Shown: one piece after another, positions 47,705-51,290 of the stretch
Layout of the letters: the number at the start of each line of letters is the position of its first letter
Position numbering within the stretch: position 1 is the first letter of the stretch
Assembly (NCBI GenBank): GCA_013151865.1
Contig: JAADHN010000052.1
Span: 1-51,290, forward strand
DNA length: 51,290 nt
From: Kiritimatiellota bacterium
Lineage (GTDB): Bacteria; Verrucomicrobiota; Lentisphaeria; Oligosphaerales; JAADHN01
Direction: 5' to 3'
The notes under the pieces: generated by a model
Seen by the model: the letters and a program-made list of their open reading frames with translations, nothing else
What the model was told of the DNA's origin: nothing
Database searches by the model: none
Made by a program: the position numbers and the translations under genes

Positions 47705-48703
47705 ATGTATTGGTACTACAAATTCCCGCTGATCGCCCTCGGCGTCATTGCTGGCATCGGCCTGACCTATCTGGCCTGGACCCACTTGCCGGAAGGCTTG
47801 AAATCTCGCTTGCCCACTCAGCGGACTGCGCCGAAACAACCGGACGGTGAGGACGTCGCACCCCCGGTGTCGCCGACAGGCGTTGGTCCGGAAAGAGCGA
47901 CGCCGACTGTCTCGCCCAACGTCTCCCGATCAGCCGCCGCTACCCCCTCCCCGAACTTGGCAGAGCAGGAAAAACGTCTCGCCACAGCGGAACGCCAACT
48001 GGCACGGGACAAACTCCTCGCCGCCCGCGAACTCGCACGCAAAATACTCGAATCCCCGGAGACACAACCATTCTCTCCGCTCTGGGAGCGAGCCGCAAAT
48101 GTGGTCAGCCGTGTCGATACCGTGCTGATCAACACCGACGCACCCGCTCCGGAGAAAGTGGCCTATGAAATCCGTGAAGGAGACACCCTCTCGGCCATTG
48201 CAAAGCGATTCCACACCACTGTGGAGGGTATCCAAAGAAGCAACAAGTTGGATCCGACCAGTGCCGTAATCTACCCCGGAGACATCCTCCACATCTATCG
48301 GGGGGATTGGCGGATCACCGTCAAACGGTCGCGATTCCTCTTGATCCTCTATGACGACAAACATCTGTTCAAACTCTATCCCGTCGGGATCGGACGCCAA
48401 GATCGCACGCCGCTGGGAACTTTCCGCATTGCCACCAAGATCCGGGAACCGGCCTGGACTCCCCCGGGACGCGTCATTCCGTACGGCGACCCGGAAAATG
48501 TCCTGGGGACCCGCTGGCTGGGCTTGGAGCCGATAGGCGACACCGACCCGACACTCAGAGGATACGGCATTCACGGAACCTGGCAACCGGAAACTGTCGG
48601 CACGGCAGCCAGCGAAGGCTGTATCCGCATGAAAAACGATAGTGTGAACGAATTGTTCGATATCGTTCCCATCGGGACCCCGGTACTCATCGAGGACGAA
48701 TGA
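47705..48703 (+). CDS. LysM-containing L,D-transpeptidase
   Basis: 332 residues. An N-terminal membrane helix ('FPLIALGVIAGIGLTYLAW') anchors it outside, followed by a Pro/Thr-rich linker and a helical segment. LysM, residues about 154-198 ('YEIREGDTLSAIAKRF', 'VIYPGDILHIY'), binds peptidoglycan. The YkuD domain follows, with catalytic H290, S303 and C306 in 'GIHGT' and 'SEGCIRMKN'. It would make 3-3 peptidoglycan crosslinks or attach proteins to the wall. accA starts inside its stop (ATGA), so the two are coupled. Confidence 0.93.
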   Translation: MYWYYKFPLIALGVIAGIGLTYLAWTHLPEGLKSRLPTQRTAPKQPDGEDVAPPVSPTGVGPERATPTVSPNVSRSAAATPSPNLAEQEKRLATAERQLARDKLLAARELARKILESPETQPFSPLWERAANVVSRVDTVLINTDAPAPEKVAYEIREGDTLSAIAKRFHTTVEGIQRSNKLDPTSAVIYPGDILHIYRGDWRITVKRSRFLLILYDDKHLFKLYPVGIGRQDRTPLGTFRIATKIREPAWTPPGRVIPYGDPENVLGTRWLGLEPIGDTDPTLRGYGIHGTWQPETVGTAASEGCIRMKNDSVNELFDIVPIGTPVLIEDE

Positions 48704-49662
48704 TCATGCCCACAATCCTGGACTTCGAGCGACCGATCCGCGAACTCGAAGACAAGGTGAGTCAACTCCAAAGCTTCAGCCGCGAACACGGGGTCGATGT
48801 CTCCCACGGCGTAAAAGTCCTGGAGGAACGTATTGCTGAAGCCAAACAGAAGATCTTTGCCAATCTCACGCCGTGGCAGCGAGTCCAGCTGGCACGCCAC
48901 CCCGACCGACCGTATCCGCGGGACTACGTCGAACGTCTTTGCACCGATTTTCTCGAATTGCACGGGGACCGACGTTTCGCTGAGGATCGTGCCATATTCG
49001 GCGGGTTCGCCCGCATGGATGGACGCGCGGTCATGGTCATCGGCACCCAAAAAGGCCGGGACCTCAAAGAGAATGTCCGGTGCAATTTCGGCAGCGCCCA
49101 TCCGGAAGGTTATCGGAAGGCCCTCCGTCTCATGCGGCTCGCCGAAAAGGCGCGGGTCCCCATCGTCTCTCTAATCGACACTCCTGGCGCCTATCCCGGC
49201 ATCGGGGCCGAAAAACGCCACATCGCAGAGGCCATCGCCGTCAATCTGCGTGAAATGTTCCGCATGCACGTTCCGATTCTCGTGGCCGTGACCGGTGAAG
49301 GCGGCAGCGGCGGAGCCCTCGGAATCGGGGTCGGCAATCGAGTCCTGATCCTCGAGAACGCCTACTATTCGGTCATCACCCCGGAAGGATGTGCCGCCAT
49401 TTTGTGGCGAGACGCCGCCAAGGCGCCCCAGGCCGCCGCCGCCCTTAAATTGACCAGTCGAGATTTGGCCGACTTGGAGGTTGTGGACGAAATCGTTCCG
49501 GAACCCCTCGGGGGGGCTCACCTGGATTGGGATCAGGCAGCTGAACTGCTCGGAGAAGCCTTGAAACGGCACTTGGCCGAGCTGACGAGAATCCCCGTCG
49601 ACAGACTGGCCCCGACCCGCTATGCCAGATTCCGTCGCATGGGCATTCTCCGAGAGGGATGA
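48700..49662 (+). CDS. accA: Acetyl-CoA carboxylase carboxyltransferase subunit alpha
   Basis: 320 residues, near the family's usual 315-320. It transfers the carboxyl group from biotin to acetyl-CoA to make malonyl-CoA, with AccD as partner. 'TILDFERPIRELEDKV', 'RHPDRPYPRDYVERL', 'QKGRDLKENVRCNFG', 'VSLIDTPGAYPGIGAEKR' and 'GEGGSGGALGIGVGN' are diagnostic. The ATG at 48700 overlaps the transpeptidase stop; the ATG at 48706 is a possible alternative. accD is not in the window. Confidence 0.97.
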   Translation: MIMPTILDFERPIRELEDKVSQLQSFSREHGVDVSHGVKVLEERIAEAKQKIFANLTPWQRVQLARHPDRPYPRDYVERLCTDFLELHGDRRFAEDRAIFGGFARMDGRAVMVIGTQKGRDLKENVRCNFGSAHPEGYRKALRLMRLAEKARVPIVSLIDTPGAYPGIGAEKRHIAEAIAVNLREMFRMHVPILVAVTGEGGSGGALGIGVGNRVLILENAYYSVITPEGCAAILWRDAAKAPQAAAALKLTSRDLADLEVVDEIVPEPLGGAHLDWDQAAELLGEALKRHLAELTRIPVDRLAPTRYARFRRMGILREG

Positions 49663-49977
49663 CTTCAGTCCACCCGCACGGGAACGGGATCGCGGGACTT
49701 CTTTTCCCCACGCTCCATAGGATCCAGCCCTGCCCGAAGGAGGGGGCGACGCCCGGCGGTCGACGCAGATCGCCTCCGACCTCGGGAGGGATTCGCCCGG
49801 CGGAGGACCGTTCCCGGCAAAGTCCCAAACCGGGATTTTATTGGGCGGGGCTGCGCACCGCTTGCGCACGGTTCATCCTTCGCTTTTAAAGCCGTTATCG
49901 TTTGCGCTTCCTAGTCTTCCGGTAGTGCAGTCGCGGAGGTCAAGACCTCCCGAGACCGTTGAATATGGGATCCTGCC
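49663..49977. other. Intergenic region, 315 bases, with a perfect inverted repeat
   Basis: GGAGGTC at 49935-49941 and GACCTCC at 49944-49950, separated by AA, form a perfect 16-base dyad 28 bases before the next ATG. It could be an operator or a small hairpin. No T-run follows, so it is not a terminator, and it is too far from the ATG to act as a Shine-Dalgarno sequence. Nothing else is recognised. Confidence 0.45.
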
Positions 49978-50541
49978 ATGAATTGCTGCAACATTCGGCT
50001 GGAGACCGCGACGCCGGCCCAGGCCGAAGCCATTCACCGCCTGATCCAACCCCTCGCACGGCGGGGACTGTTGCTTCCTCGTTCCATCGAAGAGGTCCGC
50101 ACCGCTGCGCCGCCGTTCATCACCGCGGAAGCGGACGGCCGCATCGTCGGCTGCGTGGTTCTGCGGGACTACGGAGACGGATTGGCCGAAGTGCGTTCGC
50201 TGGCAGTCCAACCCGACTGGAACGGGCAGGGGCTGGGCTCGCGCCTCGTAGCCCGAGCCGTCGAAACGGCGAGGCGAGACGGCTTTACATGGCTCTTCGC
50301 CCTCACCCGCAGACCCAACCTTTTTCGGCGCCTGGGCTTTCACGTCGTGCCCAAAGAGCGATTCCCCAAGAAGGTTTGGACCGATTGCGCCCGCTGTCCC
50401 ATCCGTGACCACTGTGATGAATTCGCTATGATGCTCCCCCTCGATACGATCCCCTCAAAAGTGAATGTCCCGCGGCGCGAAACGGCCGTTTCGACCATCC
50501 CTCCATCGAACGACGCCACGCTGGGACGGGAGCGGCCGTAA
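49978..50541 (+). CDS. GNAT N-acetyltransferase (ArgA-like, N-acetylglutamate synthase type)
   Basis: 187 residues. The acetyl-CoA motif is 'SLAVQPDWNGQGLGSRLV', then 'FALTRRPNLFRRLGF' and 'FPKKVWTDCARCPIRDHCDE', whose Cys-rich end is typical of the short ArgA-like family that acetylates glutamate to begin arginine synthesis. 'LIQPLARRGLLLPRSIEEV' is the matching N-terminal block. No arginine genes adjoin, so the substrate call is by family. The last 25 residues are low-complexity and variable. Confidence 0.85.
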   Translation: MNCCNIRLETATPAQAEAIHRLIQPLARRGLLLPRSIEEVRTAAPPFITAEADGRIVGCVVLRDYGDGLAEVRSLAVQPDWNGQGLGSRLVARAVETARRDGFTWLFALTRRPNLFRRLGFHVVPKERFPKKVWTDCARCPIRDHCDEFAMMLPLDTIPSKVNVPRRETAVSTIPPSNDATLGRERP

Positions 50542-50626
50542 CGGGGCCAAAGGCCGACCCGCTGTTGCCCATGTCCCAATGCGATCCCAAACCATCCCCT
50601 CAATCCAAAAAATCGCCGAAAAGGGG

Positions 50627-50654
50627 TTGATTTTCGTCCCGTACGGACTAGATT
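50627..50654 (+). promoter_or_regulatory. Candidate initiator-tRNA promoter
   Basis: TTGATT at 50627-50632, a 16-base spacer, TAGATT at 50649-50654. Each hexamer matches four of six consensus bases. The tRNA starts about 110 bases downstream. Confidence 0.35.
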
Positions 50655-50767
50655 CAGGTTCGTGACGATGAAAGCCGCAGCGAGTTCGGCAGAGGAAACG
50701 AACCGCCGGCCGTGTCCGGGCTTTGGCCACGACAGTTTCGTTCACTTGGATGCCAGATGGTTCTTGT

Positions 50768-50905
<138 letters not shown>

Positions 50906-50923
50906 CGGCCGTACCACTGCTAC

Positions 50924-51184
50924 GTGCTTTGGTCACCCGACGGACAACGCTTCTACATCGGTATTGCCGAAGACGTTCAACGCCGCCTGACAGAGCATAA
51001 CGCGGGCATCTCCAAGTGGACCAAACGGTATGCCGGAACTTGGAAACTGGTTTGGCACGAACTCTGCCCAACCCTCGGTCATGCTCGAAAACTGGAAAAC
51101 TGGCTCAAGCGACAAAAACGCGGTCGCGGCTTTTGGCAACGCACCGGACTGTGTCGAAGCGACTTCCGACAATCAGGCTCATAA
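50924..51184 (+). CDS. Small GIY-YIG domain protein
   Basis: The nuclease-like domain reads 'CYVLWSPDGQRFYIGI', with the GIY and YIG strands represented by CYVL and FYIG, then 'VQRRLTEHN' with the catalytic Arg and 'ARKLENWLKRQKRG' with the family Glu. The only canonical start in frame is GTG 50924, which would cut off the first strand: the frame is open upstream to the terminator ('EKQRPYHCYVL') but has no ATG, GTG or TTG there. The final codons and stop (Q-S-G-S-TAA) fall in a copy of the anticodon arm. Such small domains are often selfish DNA nucleases or repair-like proteins. It could be translated from an unusual start or be decayed. Confidence 0.7.
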   Translation: MLWSPDGQRFYIGIAEDVQRRLTEHNAGISKWTKRYAGTWKLVWHELCPTLGHARKLENWLKRQKRGRGFWQRTGLCRSDFRQSGS

Positions 51185-51229
51185 TCCCGCTCAGCGGGAT
51201 CGCAGGTTCAAATCCTGCCCCCGCTACCA
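51173..51229 (+). other. Partial initiator-tRNA copy (anticodon loop to CCA)
   Basis: TCAGGCTCATAA (51173-51184) equals 50795-50806 of the tRNA, and 51200-51229 equals its 3' end. Between them the 3' anticodon strand and variable loop (CCTGAAGG in the gene) are replaced by TCCCGCTCAGCGGGA. The 5' half is missing, so it is not a functional tRNA. Confidence 0.8.
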
Positions 51230-51290
51230 TTTCTCGGCCCGACCGCCAGAGGTCGGGCCTTTTTTTCGAGACACCGCGTGTGAAAAACAA
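51200..51290 (+). repeat. Direct repeat, copy 2 (runs off the window)
   Basis: All 91 bases are identical to 50815-50905. It ends at the window edge on the bases that precede the ORF in copy 1, so a second GIY-YIG frame may follow outside. Confidence 0.95.
51236..51266 (+). terminator. Second copy of the tRNA terminator
   Basis: The same GGCCCGACC/GGTCGGGCC stem and seven-T run as at 50851-50881. It would end any transcript through the GIY-YIG ORF. Confidence 0.9.

Noticed and set aside
51105-51290. Minus-strand frame containing 'MVAGAGFEPA'
   Set aside because: This peptide is the reverse translation of a tRNA 3' end and is a frequent false gene call.

Overview
The window is 51,290 bases of GC-rich bacterial DNA, densely coded on both strands. 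The gene content suggests a PVC-type or related environmental bacterium; a Kiritimatiellota, Lentisphaerota or Planctomycetota relative is my best guess. The reasons are two FTxxE-type prepilin leaders without the usual glycine before the phenylalanine, a sulfatase beside a ceramidase-like protein, a heparinase II/III-like protein, giant PQQ-propeller/LamG and vWA proteins, and a complete Na+-translocating NADH:quinone reductase operon. No 16S rRNA or other taxonomic marker is present, so this placement is inference.

Layout. 1-2967: 3' part of a secreted modular repeat protein, followed by about 930 non-coding bases holding an interleaved (pseudoknot-like) inverted repeat and a purine-rich repeat tract. 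3900-5923: uronate isomerase and a small membrane protein (minus). 6236-9423: promoter, long leader, folD, an orphan ABC ATPase and a PIG-L deacetylase (plus). 9627-12622: an MBL hydrolase translationally coupled to a U32-family protein (minus). 12887-13480: remnant of an NHL-repeat gene, tRNA-Leu(GAG) and a terminator. 13745-14954: two overlapping pseudopilins. 15009-16906: a TPR-type exported protein coupled to a 49-residue exported peptide. 17039-17380: L-rhamnose mutarotase. 17616-34174: a long minus-strand run of catabolic and exported genes (ceramidase-like, sulfatase, vWA membrane protein, frameshifted heparinase-like protein, amidohydrolase, PQQ/LamG giant, MFS transporter). 34224-36350: two-component system. 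36513-42281: nqrABCDEF with a good sigma70-type promoter. 42766-44091: GH4 glycosidase. 45067-49662: enolase, an unusual protein kinase, LysM/L,D-transpeptidase and accA (plus). 49978-51290: GNAT acetyltransferase, initiator tRNA, and a GIY-YIG ORF framed by copies of the tRNA 3' end.

How it fits together. Uronate isomerase, rhamnose mutarotase, GH4, the heparinase-like protein, sulfatase and MFS transporter fit a bacterium living on sulfated, uronate- and deoxysugar-rich polysaccharides. Enolase and the sodium-pumping Nqr complex serve central and energy metabolism, and accA feeds lipid synthesis. The Nqr operon is unusual: NqrA carries two complete 4Fe-4S motifs like RnfC, NqrD has a cysteine-rich N-terminal extension, and a small overlapping ORF fills the nqrE-nqrF gap.

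The strongest candidate for something new is at the right edge. A GIY-YIG nuclease-like ORF lies between two perfect copies (at least 91 bp, offset 385 bp) of the initiator tRNA 3' end plus its terminator. The last codons and stop of the ORF are made of anticodon-arm sequence. This looks like a tRNA-parasitising tandem cassette, and the array may continue beyond the window.
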